This document shows, piece by piece, positions 1 to 6,565 of a stretch of 18,588 nt of DNA. The translations under genes and the position numbers were made by a program. The stretch comes from an uncultured Propionibacteriaceae bacterium (GTDB lineage Bacteria > Actinomycetota > Actinomycetes > Propionibacteriales > Propionibacteriaceae): contig CALLVV010000029.1 in assembly GCA_938012815.1 (NCBI GenBank), positions 1 to 18,588 on the forward strand, read 5' to 3'. Every line of letters starts with the position of its first letter. Position 1 is the stretch's first letter. A model generated the notes under the pieces. It did no database searches. It was not told where the DNA came from and saw nothing but the letters and a program-made list of their open reading frames with translations.

Positions 1-317
1 GACACCGGCTGGGCTTCGTCCTTCGGCTGTGAATCGGGTGTGGAGGCCATCACGATCGGGGATGGGGAATGCGTGGTGGCGGGGGCAGGCTGTTTTTCGA
101 CGGGAACCGCCCGGGAAGTGAGGGACGTGGGTTCCTTCTCATCGGTCTTGAGGGCCGCCATCGCCTTCAGCTCGGGCGTCGGCTTCGTTTCCTGTCCAGC
201 GGCCAGTTTGGCCCGGACGGAACGCTTTCCGAGAAACCAGCCTAGGAACAATGCCAAACCGACGAGCACCACAAGAATTGCTGCCAGTTCGATGGCCAGC
301 AGAACATATCCGGTCAT
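1..317 (-). CDS. Single-pass membrane protein, C-terminus cut by window edge
   Basis: Read on the minus strand from ATG at 317, 105 codons are visible and no stop is reached before the edge, so the C-terminus is missing. The protein starts MTGYVLLAIELAAILVVLVG, and one hydrophobic helix spans about residues 4-26. A basic stretch (GKRSVRAK) follows, suggesting N-out/C-in topology. The rest is a low-complexity Pro/Ala/Thr/Ser/Lys-rich cytoplasmic linker, which could lead to a globular domain outside the window. The start is supported by a purine-rich GGGGAAAGG just upstream and by lying 3 nt after the stop of the OmpA-like gene, so the two are almost certainly co-transcribed. I do not recognise the family, and the function is unknown. 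Confidence 0.7.
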   Translation of the reverse strand, partial: MTGYVLLAIELAAILVVLVGLALFLGWFLGKRSVRAKLAAGQETKPTPELKAMAALKTDEKEPTSLTSRAVPVEKQPAPATTHSPSPIVMASTPDSQPKDEAQPV

Positions 318-320
318 GGT

Positions 321-1049
321 CTACCTTTCCCCTCGTTGCACGAACGTCACTCGCCGGTTCGCTGCTTGACCTTCCGGAGTCGAATTCGATTCCACCGGTT
401 CCGTGTCGGATTTTCCAACTGCGATCAGTTGATCGCGATTCGCCCCCGCTGCAACGAGGGCGTCGACCACGCGTTGCGCGCGTTTCTCCGACAGCTCCTT
501 CCGGAAAGCCGAGGAGCGGCCGTTGTCCGTGTGCCCGTCAACCTCGACGATGATATCCGGATTGGCCTGGAGCCAGACCGCAAACTCTATGATCTTGGTG
601 CGTTCGCTGGATGCGAAGTTGGATTCCCCACCCTCGAACTTAACCACCGATTTCGGCATCTCGCCAGAGGCGGGGCTTGGGGACGGACTGGGTGAGGCCG
701 TCGGGGTGGGGGAACTGGGCATGGGGGACGGCGTCGGGGTGGGGGCCGGCGTGGACGCGTCGGGTTGTGAAGTGGATGCTGCGGGTAGCGATGAACGATC
801 TGCCTCGGCCCGGACAACGCCCGGCACGTCCAACACCAGGCGCAGTGCCGTCGTCAACTGCTCCGGGTCGGCGGCGGAGACGGTGGCGGTCAACCCAGAG
901 AAGGTGATGTGGGCGTTCACGCCTTCTGCCGCCAGCGCCCGGGTGGCTTCCTCGGTGAGCGTCCGCTCGACCAGCAGGGCGCTCCCTGCTGCTCCGACGG
1001 CCACGAGCGCGGCCAGCCCAGTGACCACGGTCACCACAGTTCCCTTCAC
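321..1049 (-). CDS. BON-like plus OmpA-type peptidoglycan-binding envelope protein
   Basis: The 242-residue product begins with an N-terminal hydrophobic segment (about residues 5-26, uncleaved anchor or signal). A BON-like alpha/beta region follows (about 30-85, with a VPGVVRAEA ending). Residues 90-130 are a Pro/Ser/Thr linker with repeated PTP/PSP units. Residues 133-240 are an OmpA C-terminal domain. The VDGHTDN loop (D175) and LSEKRAQRV (R190) fit the Asp/Arg pair, 15 residues apart, that binds diaminopimelate in this family. The order anchor-BON-OmpA resembles mycobacterial OmpATb/ArfA. Inferred role: a membrane-anchored protein contacting the cell wall. Translation starts at GTG 1049 behind GGAGGTG at good spacing. 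It is first in an operon with the truncated membrane protein and divergent from the Roadblock gene. Confidence 0.85.
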   Translation of the reverse strand: MKGTVVTVVTGLAALVAVGAAGSALLVERTLTEEATRALAAEGVNAHITFSGLTATVSAADPEQLTTALRLVLDVPGVVRAEADRSSLPAASTSQPDASTPAPTPTPSPMPSSPTPTASPSPSPSPASGEMPKSVVKFEGGESNFASSERTKIIEFAVWLQANPDIIVEVDGHTDNGRSSAFRKELSEKRAQRVVDALVAAGANRDQLIAVGKSDTEPVESNSTPEGQAANRRVTFVQRGER

Positions 1050-1288
1050 GGCACCTCCATACTCTTGCGAACTGACCTTATATCCCGACTCGCTGCATCT
1101 GGGTATCCACCCCAGTTTCGCCGAACGTTTTTCCGTTCACGTACTAACTTTCGTCTGGAATCATCTAGTATTCCACCTCGGGGGAAGACCTACAAAAGGG
1201 GATAACATGTCCGCGAGTGTCCTCTGGAGGTGCCCCAGCTCCGAGGCGCTCTGGCGTGACATATCCAACGAGGGCGGAAGGAAGCGCA
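1050..1288. promoter_or_regulatory. Divergent promoter region between OmpA-like and Roadblock genes
   Basis: This 239-bp gap must carry the promoters of both divergent units. It is visibly less GC-rich around 1075-1205 than the flanking genes. A TATAAG hexamer on the minus strand (1077-1082) is a possible -10 for the OmpA-like gene, without a convincing -35. A perfect 6-bp inverted repeat, TGGAAT-N8-ATTCCA (1156-1175), overlaps a plus-strand TAGTAT (1166-1171) that could be a -10 for the Roadblock operon. A possible small ORF begins at 1207. No riboswitch or RNA gene is evident. Confidence 0.4.
1156..1175. promoter_or_regulatory. Inverted repeat upstream of the Roadblock gene
   Basis: TGGAAT (1156-1161) and ATTCCA (1170-1175) are perfect complements separated by 8 nt. 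The repeat covers the TAGTAT hexamer that could be a -10 element. It may be an operator for an unidentified dimeric regulator, but a 6-bp arm can occur by chance. Confidence 0.3.
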
Positions 1289-1323
1289 ATGGACGGAAAA
1301 TACGGCAGCAGCAAGCACAGTGA
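1207..1323 (+). CDS. Possible 38-residue small ORF overlapping the Roadblock start
   Basis: ATG 1207 lies 5 nt after AAAGGGG, one of the better ribosome-binding sites in the window. The frame runs 38 codons to TGA at 1321, overlapping the Roadblock start (1289) out of frame. The peptide is Trp-containing and turns very basic and Gln-rich at its end (GGRKRNGRKIRQQQAQ). It has no recognisable domain. It could be a translated leader coupling into the Roadblock gene, or a fortuitous frame. Evidence is limited to the initiation signal. Confidence 0.25.
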   Translation: MSASVLWRCPSSEALWRDISNEGGRKRNGRKIRQQQAQ

Positions 1324-1678
1324 TCTCAAGCTAGTGCTCAGCGCCATCAGGCGGGCCATACCGGAGCTCCACGGAGTCATGATTGCCTCGCAGGACGGCC
1401 TGGCCATCGCCCACGACTTCCCGGAGGCGGACGCGGAGCGCATCGCCGCGATGGCCGCCACCGCCTTGGGAATCGGGAAACGCATCTCTGAGCGCACCAA
1501 CATGGGCGACCTGTCGGAATCCGTCATCCACGGTAGGAACGGTTATCTGGTCGTCTACGGGGCAGGTGAGGACACGGTGCTGGTGATGCAGGGACCAATC
1601 GAGTCCAATCTCGGTTTGATGCGGATCGAGGCCCGCGTCGCGGCCGTCGAGATCAAGCAACTGCTGACGAGGGCCTGA
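1289..1678 (+). CDS. Roadblock/LC7 (MglB-like) domain protein
   Basis: The 129-residue protein is essentially one Roadblock/LC7 domain. It has a first helix (about 11-25), the strand-turn-strand GVMIASQDGLAIAHDF (29-44), a central helix AERIAAMAATALGIGKRI, the hairpin GYLVVYGAGEDTVLVM, and a final helix with NLGLMRIEARVAAVEI. These proteins dimerise and bind small Ras-like GTPases (MglB with MglA) or take part in actinobacterial conservon-type signalling. No GTPase is seen in this window. I chose ATG 1289 because GGAAGGAAG (1276-1284) precedes it and the domain begins a few residues later. An in-frame GTG at 1217 would add 24 residues that look unlike the domain. It is followed 2 nt after its stop by the protoglobin gene, so the two are probably translationally coupled and work together. 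Confidence 0.88.
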   Translation: MDGKYGSSKHSDLKLVLSAIRRAIPELHGVMIASQDGLAIAHDFPEADAERIAAMAATALGIGKRISERTNMGDLSESVIHGRNGYLVVYGAGEDTVLVMQGPIESNLGLMRIEARVAAVEIKQLLTRA

Positions 1679-1680
1679 GC

Positions 1681-2253
1681 ATGGAGACGATGCACGTGAT
1701 GGCGCGGGATGCGGCCGGGCAGATCCCCCCGCAGCGGCTCCTGCGCGACGAGGACCGTGAAATAGTCCAGCGCCACCGGGACCGGTTGCTGGCCCTCGGG
1801 CCGGAGGTGGTGCAGGCCCTGGAGGAAATCCTGTACTCGCGACTGCCCGAGGACGCCGGGGCTTCTCGGGAGAGCCTGGAACGCTGGTGGGGGCGGACGG
1901 TGACCGGGCCGTGGGATGACGACTACCTTGCCTGGATGGCCCTCGTCGGGCTGGTACACGTCACCAAACGGGTCACGAATCCGATGATGCTGGCGGCCTC
2001 GGATCACGTGGTGCAGCTGATCGCGGACGCGTTGACATCCTCCGGGATCCCCGACGAGGAGCGGCGGGCGTTGCTGGAGGCCGTCGGAAGAGTCGCGGGT
2101 ACCGTGCGGGTGATCATCGCGTGGAGCCACGAGCGTGCGGTCAGCGCCGCCCTGTATGAGGCGGCCGGGATGCCGGAAGGGCTGCTGGCCAGGCTGTGTG
2201 ACCAGGAGGTCAGTGCCCTCCTTGAGAAGGCTCGTGCCGAGCTGAATCCGTGA
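1681..2253 (+). CDS. Protoglobin-domain haem sensor, stand-alone
   Basis: The 190-residue all-helical protein matches the globin fold of globin-coupled sensors/protoglobins. The key segment is LVGLVHVTKRVTNPMMLAAS (89-108), which aligns by pattern with the F-helix of HemAT-type sensors (IHxxxGLxPxWYM). H93 is therefore the likely proximal haem ligand. The WW at 69-70 and LAWM at 83-86 also fit. No kinase, cyclase or methyl-accepting domain is attached, so any signal must pass to a partner, most simply the upstream Roadblock protein. Inferred role: sensing O2, NO or CO, or redox state. CGAGGG (1668-1673) supports ATG 1681; ATGs at 1690 and 1699 are alternatives. The C-terminal third, after about residue 115, is helical and may be the interaction surface. 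Family call is good; biological role is inference. Confidence 0.8.
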   Translation: METMHVMARDAAGQIPPQRLLRDEDREIVQRHRDRLLALGPEVVQALEEILYSRLPEDAGASRESLERWWGRTVTGPWDDDYLAWMALVGLVHVTKRVTNPMMLAASDHVVQLIADALTSSGIPDEERRALLEAVGRVAGTVRVIIAWSHERAVSAALYEAAGMPEGLLARLCDQEVSALLEKARAELNP

Positions 2254-2277
2254 GGACCCCGAGGGTAGCGTGATGCC

Positions 2278-3087
2278 GTGATAAGACTGCGAAACGATGT
2301 GCGTGCCTGGCTGACCGACATGGACGGGGTCCTGGTGCACGAGGAACAGGCGCTTCCCGGGGCCCAAGAGCTGATCTCCCAGTGGACCCGCACGGAAACG
2401 CCGTTCCTGGTGCTGACGAACAACTCGATCTTCACCCCCCGCGACCTCTCGGCGCGGCTGCGGGACTCCGGGCTGGAAGTTCCCGAGGACCACATCTGGA
2501 CCTCGGCCCTGGCCACCGCGACCTTCCTGGAGCAGCAGCAGCCGGGGGCGTCGGTGTACGTGATCGGCGAGGCCGGCACCATAACGGCCCTTCACGAGGC
2601 CGGTTTCGTGCTCACCGACCGCAATCCGGATTTCGTCGTCATCGGGGAAACCCGGACCTATTCGTTCGAATCAATCACTCGCGCAATCCGGTTGATTGAC
2701 GCGGGGTCGCGTTTCATCGTCACCAATCCCGATGCCACGGGGCCCAGCAATGACGGGATATTGCCCGCCACCGGCGCAATTGCTGCCCTCGTGAGTGAGG
2801 CGACGCAGAAGAAACCCTATGTGGTGGGGAAACCGAATCCAATGATGTTCCGTTCAGCACTGAACCGGATAGGTGTGCACAGCGAACACACGGGAATGAT
2901 CGGTGACCGGATGGACACCGACATTGTCGCTGGAATGGAGGCCGGCCTCCACACCGTCCTGGTGCTCACCGGGATCACCACCCGTGAATCTGCCAAGAGG
3001 TTCCCCTTCCGTCCGAGCGAGATAGTGGAGGGAGTGCACGAACTCGTCGAAAAGGATTCAACCGGCGGCGATGGCGAGCAGCGGTAG
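2278..3087 (+). CDS. NagD-like HAD-superfamily (subfamily IIA) phosphatase
   Basis: The 269-residue protein has all four HAD motifs: DMDGVL near the N-terminus (nucleophile D14, acid D16), VLTNNS for motif II, the lysine in VVGKPNP for motif III, and MIGDRMDTDI for the metal-binding acids. The inserted region between motifs II and III is the C2A cap typical of NagD, p-nitrophenylphosphatase and phosphoglycolate phosphatase relatives. Substrate cannot be assigned; sugar phosphates or nucleotides are usual. Translation starts at GTG 2278 with no Shine-Dalgarno sequence. TAGCGT (2266-2271) sits exactly 6 nt upstream, suggesting a separate leaderless transcript even though the protoglobin stop is only 24 nt away. 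The last 30 bp overlap the convergent ECF transporter gene. Confidence 0.88.
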   Translation: MIRLRNDVRAWLTDMDGVLVHEEQALPGAQELISQWTRTETPFLVLTNNSIFTPRDLSARLRDSGLEVPEDHIWTSALATATFLEQQQPGASVYVIGEAGTITALHEAGFVLTDRNPDFVVIGETRTYSFESITRAIRLIDAGSRFIVTNPDATGPSNDGILPATGAIAALVSEATQKKPYVVGKPNPMMFRSALNRIGVHSEHTGMIGDRMDTDIVAGMEAGLHTVLVLTGITTRESAKRFPFRPSEIVEGVHELVEKDSTGGDGEQR

Positions 3088-5196
3088 GGCGGCGGAGGCC
3101 AGCGTCAGGAGGGTGTCGCGCCAGGTCCAGTGGAGGTCGTGCAGGCGGGTTGGGTGGCGGGTGATGCCGTAGCCGCGGGAGATCATCGCCGCCGACAGGT
3201 CCTCCGACATGCGGATTCCGCTGGTCAGTAGCGGCACCATGATGGTGGCGTGGGCCAGGACGCGGCGCACCGGGCCGCGTGAGTCGATGTGCGCGCCCCG
3301 GACCCGTTGGGCCTCGGTGATCTGGCGGGAACGCCGCCGCAGGGTGGGGATGAAACGCAGCGCCGTCGTGCACACGAACACCAGCGGGTTCGGTAACCGG
3401 AGGGTGCGCATCAGGGTGGTGAAGCGTTCGGCGGGGGTGGTGGCCAGCAGCGCCGCCGTCGAGCACAGCATCGTCACCAGCCGCAACACCAAGGCGGAGG
3501 CGTACCCGATTCCGCCCGGGGTGAAGGCGGCGAAACCGAAGACCAGGGCCAGCACCGGGAGCATCGGGGCCAGGAGACCCCAGAGCCCACGCATCCCGCG
3601 CACCCGCACCAGGACCCCGGCGGTGAGCGCGGCCAGCCCGAGGAGGGCCAGGGGATTGGAGGTCAGGAAGGCTGCTGCGACGACGGCGGTCAGCGCCACC
3701 AGCTTCGAACGCACATCGAAGCCGTTCCCGCGTGTGATGGCATCCCCGGAGCAGTCCGGCCCGGCCGTCTCCGGTGCGGGGGCGGTCAGCGTCACGGTGC
3801 GGGAGGCGTGGCGGGCCGCCAGGGGCAGGTCGTGGGTGATCATGACGATCGTGGTGCCGTCGCGATTCAGGTCCGCCAGCAGCCCCATCAGTGCCTCGGT
3901 GCCCCGCCAGTCCAGGCCGGTGGTGGGTTCGTCGAGGATCAGGACGTCGGGGTTCATCGCCAGGGCGGAGGCCACCGCCAGTCGCTGCCGGTCCCCGCGT
4001 TCGAGCCGCAGCGGATGCAGCCCGGCGGAATCCCCCAGCCCCACCCGCTCCAGGGCCCGGCCGGCCCGTTCCGCCACCTCCGGGTCCGGCAGTCCCGCGT
4101 TGCGCGGCCCGAAGGCGGCCTCGTCGAGGACGGTGTTCGCGAAGATCTGATGGTCGGGGTTCTGGAAGACGAACCCCACCCGCCCGGCGTGGCTGCGGAC
4201 CGTCCCGGAGGTCGGTTCCAGCAGCCCGGCGAAATGCTTCGCCAGGGTGGTCTTGCCCGCTCCGTTGCTGCCCAGCAGCGCGACGAACTCGCCGCGGTGG
4301 ATGGTGACATCGACCCCGTCGAGGGCCAGCACCCCCGACGGGTAGCGGTGGGTCAGGCCGATGGCCTCCAGGACGGGGAGAGTATCCGGTTCGGGTCGCT
4401 CCGGCACACCGCCGCGGTAGTGGTGGCGGGGGCGGATTCCCGCCGCCGCGACCCGCCGCTCGTCATCGAGGAACGGGCCGGGCGCGCCGAAATACGCGAG
4501 TTCCCCCTCCTCCAGCACCAGGAGCAGATCCGCCCAGGCGGCGACGGCATCCGGGTCGTGATCCACCACGACCACGGTGCGTCCCGCAGCGCTCAGATCC
4601 GCGACGATGCGCCGCACCGTCGCCGCCCCCTCCGGGTCGAGGGCCGAGGTGGGTTCGTCGAGGACCAGGATCTGCGGCTCCATCGCGAGCACCCCGGCGA
4701 TCGCGAGCCGCTGGAGCTGCCCACCGGACAGGGTGGCCGTCTCGCGATCCGCCAGGCCCGCCAGCCCGACCTCTTCCAGGGCCCGCCGGGCCCTGGAGAG
4801 CACCTCGTCGCGGCCCAGCCCCAGGTTCGCGGGACCGGCGGCGACGTCGTCGATCACCAGACTCTCCATCACCTGGGCCTCCGGGTTCTGCGAGACCAGG
4901 CCGACGACGCGCACCAAGTGGGGCGGGGTCGTCTCGTGGGTGGCGATGCCCGCGACCCGCAGCTGCCCGTAGAGATCGCCGGGATGGTGGTGGGGGACCA
5001 GGCCGTTCAGGGCCATGGCGAATGTCGACGTGCCCGCACCCGCGGCGCCCATCACCGCGACGCGGCTCCCGGTGGGGATGTCGCAGGTGATGTCGGTAAG
5101 CTGCCGGGTTCCGGTGCCGCGGTGGGAGAAACCGAGCCCTCGGGCCTCGATCACCGGGCCGTCGGTTTCGCGGTCAGTTCCGCCACCGGGTGCCAT
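3058..5196 (-). CDS. Fused ECF transporter energizer: EcfA-EcfA'-EcfT in one chain
   Basis: From ATG 5196 this is 712 residues. NBD1 (about 14-240) has Q-loop Q103, intact signature LSGGQ (156-160), Walker B D180/E181 and H-loop H213, but its Walker A reads GAAGAGTST (50-58) with Thr56 where Lys is invariant. NBD2 (about 275-470) has intact Walker A GSNGAGKTT (K315), Q345, D422/E423 and H455, but its signature reads LERGD (398-402) instead of LSGGQ. Residues about 494-712 are the EcfT membrane subunit with several helices and the two coupling motifs VRG (632-634) and SRG (673-675). It drives vitamin uptake by the S component encoded two genes upstream. It overlaps the end of the cblS-like gene. 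Neither ATG 5196 nor an alternative GTG 5154 (GTGA overlap, protein starting VIEARGLGF) has a clear ribosome-binding site, so the start is uncertain. Confidence 0.93.
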   Translation of the reverse strand: MAPGGGTDRETDGPVIEARGLGFSHRGTGTRQLTDITCDIPTGSRVAVMGAAGAGTSTFAMALNGLVPHHHPGDLYGQLRVAGIATHETTPPHLVRVVGLVSQNPEAQVMESLVIDDVAAGPANLGLGRDEVLSRARRALEEVGLAGLADRETATLSGGQLQRLAIAGVLAMEPQILVLDEPTSALDPEGAATVRRIVADLSAAGRTVVVVDHDPDAVAAWADLLLVLEEGELAYFGAPGPFLDDERRVAAAGIRPRHHYRGGVPERPEPDTLPVLEAIGLTHRYPSGVLALDGVDVTIHRGEFVALLGSNGAGKTTLAKHFAGLLEPTSGTVRSHAGRVGFVFQNPDHQIFANTVLDEAAFGPRNAGLPDPEVAERAGRALERVGLGDSAGLHPLRLERGDRQRLAVASALAMNPDVLILDEPTTGLDWRGTEALMGLLADLNRDGTTIVMITHDLPLAARHASRTVTLTAPAPETAGPDCSGDAITRGNGFDVRSKLVALTAVVAAAFLTSNPLALLGLAALTAGVLVRVRGMRGLWGLLAPMLPVLALVFGFAAFTPGGIGYASALVLRLVTMLCSTAALLATTPAERFTTLMRTLRLPNPLVFVCTTALRFIPTLRRRSRQITEAQRVRGAHIDSRGPVRRVLAHATIMVPLLTSGIRMSEDLSAAMISRGYGITRHPTRLHDLHWTWRDTLLTLASAALPLLAIAAG

Positions 5197-5912
5197 GGGA
5201 CGTGTCCGGGGACCGTGTTCCGCAGGTCGGCGACGGAGGCCGGATCGCAGGTGAGGAGCACGCAGCTGGCGGGGCCGCCCGAGGCGTCGAGGGGGAGGGG
5301 ATGGGCCAGCCACGCGAGACCGCACCCGCTGGATTCGGCGAGCTGCCCGGCCTCGTAACCGATGCCCCGCGACCCGACCGGAAGGGCGTCGTGGACCATG
5401 CCGGTGGCGATGAGGGCCTGCACGGTGGCCAGCGGCACGATGTCTGGATGGCCGATGAAGACCTCGTCGTGTGGGGCGGAACGCGGCCAGCCGACGCAGA
5501 TCACCACGTCGCCGGGGCGGCCTCCGCCGGTCAGCAGGTCACCTGTCAGGGTGCCGATCACCGTCACCCCGGCCCCCGTTGCGGGTGAGGGCACGTTCTC
5601 CTCCGTGCTGCCCGTCACCGCTTCGCCTCGGATGCCGACCTCCGAGGCGACCGCCCGGAATGTGTCGATGAACGCTGTGGCCTCGGCCATGTCGTGGCAG
5701 AGGGTGTTGATCAACGCGACGGGTCGCGCCCCGGAGCACAGCACCTCCAGCAGCGGCACCCGGGCCGCGAAGTGCGCCACCACGTCGGCGGGCACCCGCA
5801 CCAGATCGGCGGGCCGCGGTCCGATGCCGCCCACTGAGTCGCAGGCGATCACCAGGGGCGGGGAGCCGTCGACGATCAGGAGGTCGCGGACGGGGCGAAC
5901 CGGGTCCGTCAT
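5151..5912 (-). CDS. cblS: AIR-synthase-fold kinase, probable alpha-ribazole kinase (CblS-like)
   Basis: The 253-residue protein resembles PurM/ThiL-type (AIR synthase related) ATP-binding proteins. The N-terminal VIACDSVGGIGPRPADLV (21-38, with D25) matches the conserved acidic ATP/metal loop. RVPLLEVLCSGARPVALINT (51-70) matches the core helix-strand, and AVTGSTEENVPSPATGAGVT (98-117) fits the nucleotide-binding turn. It is shorter than ThiL or PurM, as are CblS proteins, which phosphorylate alpha-ribazole to alpha-ribazole-5'-phosphate for cobalamin assembly and bypass CobT. Context supports this: ATGA overlap with an upstream CblT-like S component and overlap with the ECF energizer downstream. 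The substrate assignment rests on family resemblance from memory plus context. Another small-molecule kinase is possible. Confidence 0.72.
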   Translation of the reverse strand: MTDPVRPVRDLLIVDGSPPLVIACDSVGGIGPRPADLVRVPADVVAHFAARVPLLEVLCSGARPVALINTLCHDMAEATAFIDTFRAVASEVGIRGEAVTGSTEENVPSPATGAGVTVIGTLTGDLLTGGGRPGDVVICVGWPRSAPHDEVFIGHPDIVPLATVQALIATGMVHDALPVGSRGIGYEAGQLAESSGCGLAWLAHPLPLDASGGPASCVLLTCDPASVADLRNTVPGHVPWHPVAELTAKPTAR

Positions 5913-6460
5913 GATTTGCCGGGGCCCGTGAGTCGCACGGAACGTCCGGCGAGCCCGGCCGCCGTCAGGGCGATCCCCGCGATCACGGCCACGGCGATGT
6001 TGATGGCGGAACCCACCAGCAGCGGCACCACCTGCGCGGCGTACATTCCGAGGCCGCCGATGGGAAGCAGGACCGCGGGGGCCAGCAGGCCGTTCAGGAG
6101 CACCGCCACCACCCCGGCCACCAGGGCGCCCAGGGGCCGGGCCAGCAGACCGAGGACCCAGGCGAACACGAACATTTCCGCCGCGACGATCAGGTGGATC
6201 GGAAGGCCCAGCGGAAACCCCGCGGTTGCGGCGGAGATCAAGTGTCCGAGCGCCCCCACGACGCCACCCTCCACTGGGGAGAAGGCGACCGCGGCCAGGT
6301 ATCCGGGGGCGGAGTCGAGGGCGACGGTGCCTGTCGGGCTCGGGATCTTGATGAACGCCCCCACCCCCGACAGCGCCACCAGGATCGCGACCCGCGCCAC
6401 TCGTCGCGGTGAGAGGAACCCGTTCGAACCGGAGGTGGACAGGGTGGGTTGTTCGCTCAT
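5909..6460 (-). CDS. cblT: ECF transporter S component, probable alpha-ribazole carrier (CblT-like)
   Basis: The 183-residue membrane protein has about five to six hydrophobic helices between residues 20 and 172. The segment KIPSPTGTVALDSAPGY (38-54) after the first helix and GFPLGLPIHL (81-90) are distinctive of the CblT-type S-component family as I remember it. S components bind the vitamin and dock onto EcfT/EcfA; here the energizer is encoded two genes downstream. In Firmicutes, CblT imports alpha-ribazole for CblS. ATG 6460 has a strong GAGGAAGG ribosome-binding site and its stop overlaps the cblS start (ATGA). A possible promoter lies at 6496-6525. The upstream gap is too short for a cobalamin riboswitch. 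Confidence is high for S component, moderate for substrate. Confidence 0.75.
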   Translation of the reverse strand: MSEQPTLSTSGSNGFLSPRRVARVAILVALSGVGAFIKIPSPTGTVALDSAPGYLAAVAFSPVEGGVVGALGHLISAATAGFPLGLPIHLIVAAEMFVFAWVLGLLARPLGALVAGVVAVLLNGLLAPAVLLPIGGLGMYAAQVVPLLVGSAINIAVAVIAGIALTAAGLAGRSVRLTGPGKS

Positions 6461-6495
6461 GGGACCTTCCTCGTGATGGATGTGAACCGGTCCTG

Positions 6496-6525
6496 AACAT
6501 AGCGGAGCCGAGAGTGTGGTTTCGA
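6496..6525 (-). promoter_or_regulatory. Candidate promoter of the cblT-cblS-ECF operon
   Basis: On the minus strand, TCGAAA (complement of 6520-6525) and TATGTT (complement of 6496-6501) are separated by 18 nt. They match the TTGACA/TATAAT consensus at 4 of 6 positions each. Transcription would begin near 6489, giving a leader of about 29 nt that holds only the ribosome-binding site. Confidence 0.4.
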
Positions 6526-6565
6526 CACGGGGCGTTCCTTTGCCGCAGTGTGGTGGGATGGGTGC

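Noticed and set aside
585..780. Tandem DNA repeat or mobile signature in the Pro/Ser/Thr tract of the OmpA-like gene
   Set aside because: It encodes the flexible PTP/PSP linker common between anchor and OmpA domains. The repeats are imperfect and in frame.
3808..5358. Long plus-strand frame of 516 codons opposite the ECF gene
   Set aside because: It is an antisense shadow typical of high-GC DNA. The minus-strand reading contains complete ABC and EcfT motifs.
5151..6500. A single open minus-strand frame of 449 codons across the cblS and cblT genes
   Set aside because: Its first part is cblT in the wrong frame (Arg/Gly/Pro-rich shadow). The real protein begins at ATG 5912, where the conserved kinase sequence starts and ATGA overlaps the cblT stop.
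6461..6565. Cobalamin riboswitch upstream of the cblT operon
   Set aside because: Only 105 bp separate the divergent starts and the probable leader is about 29 nt, too short for the riboswitch fold. No convincing B12 box was seen.
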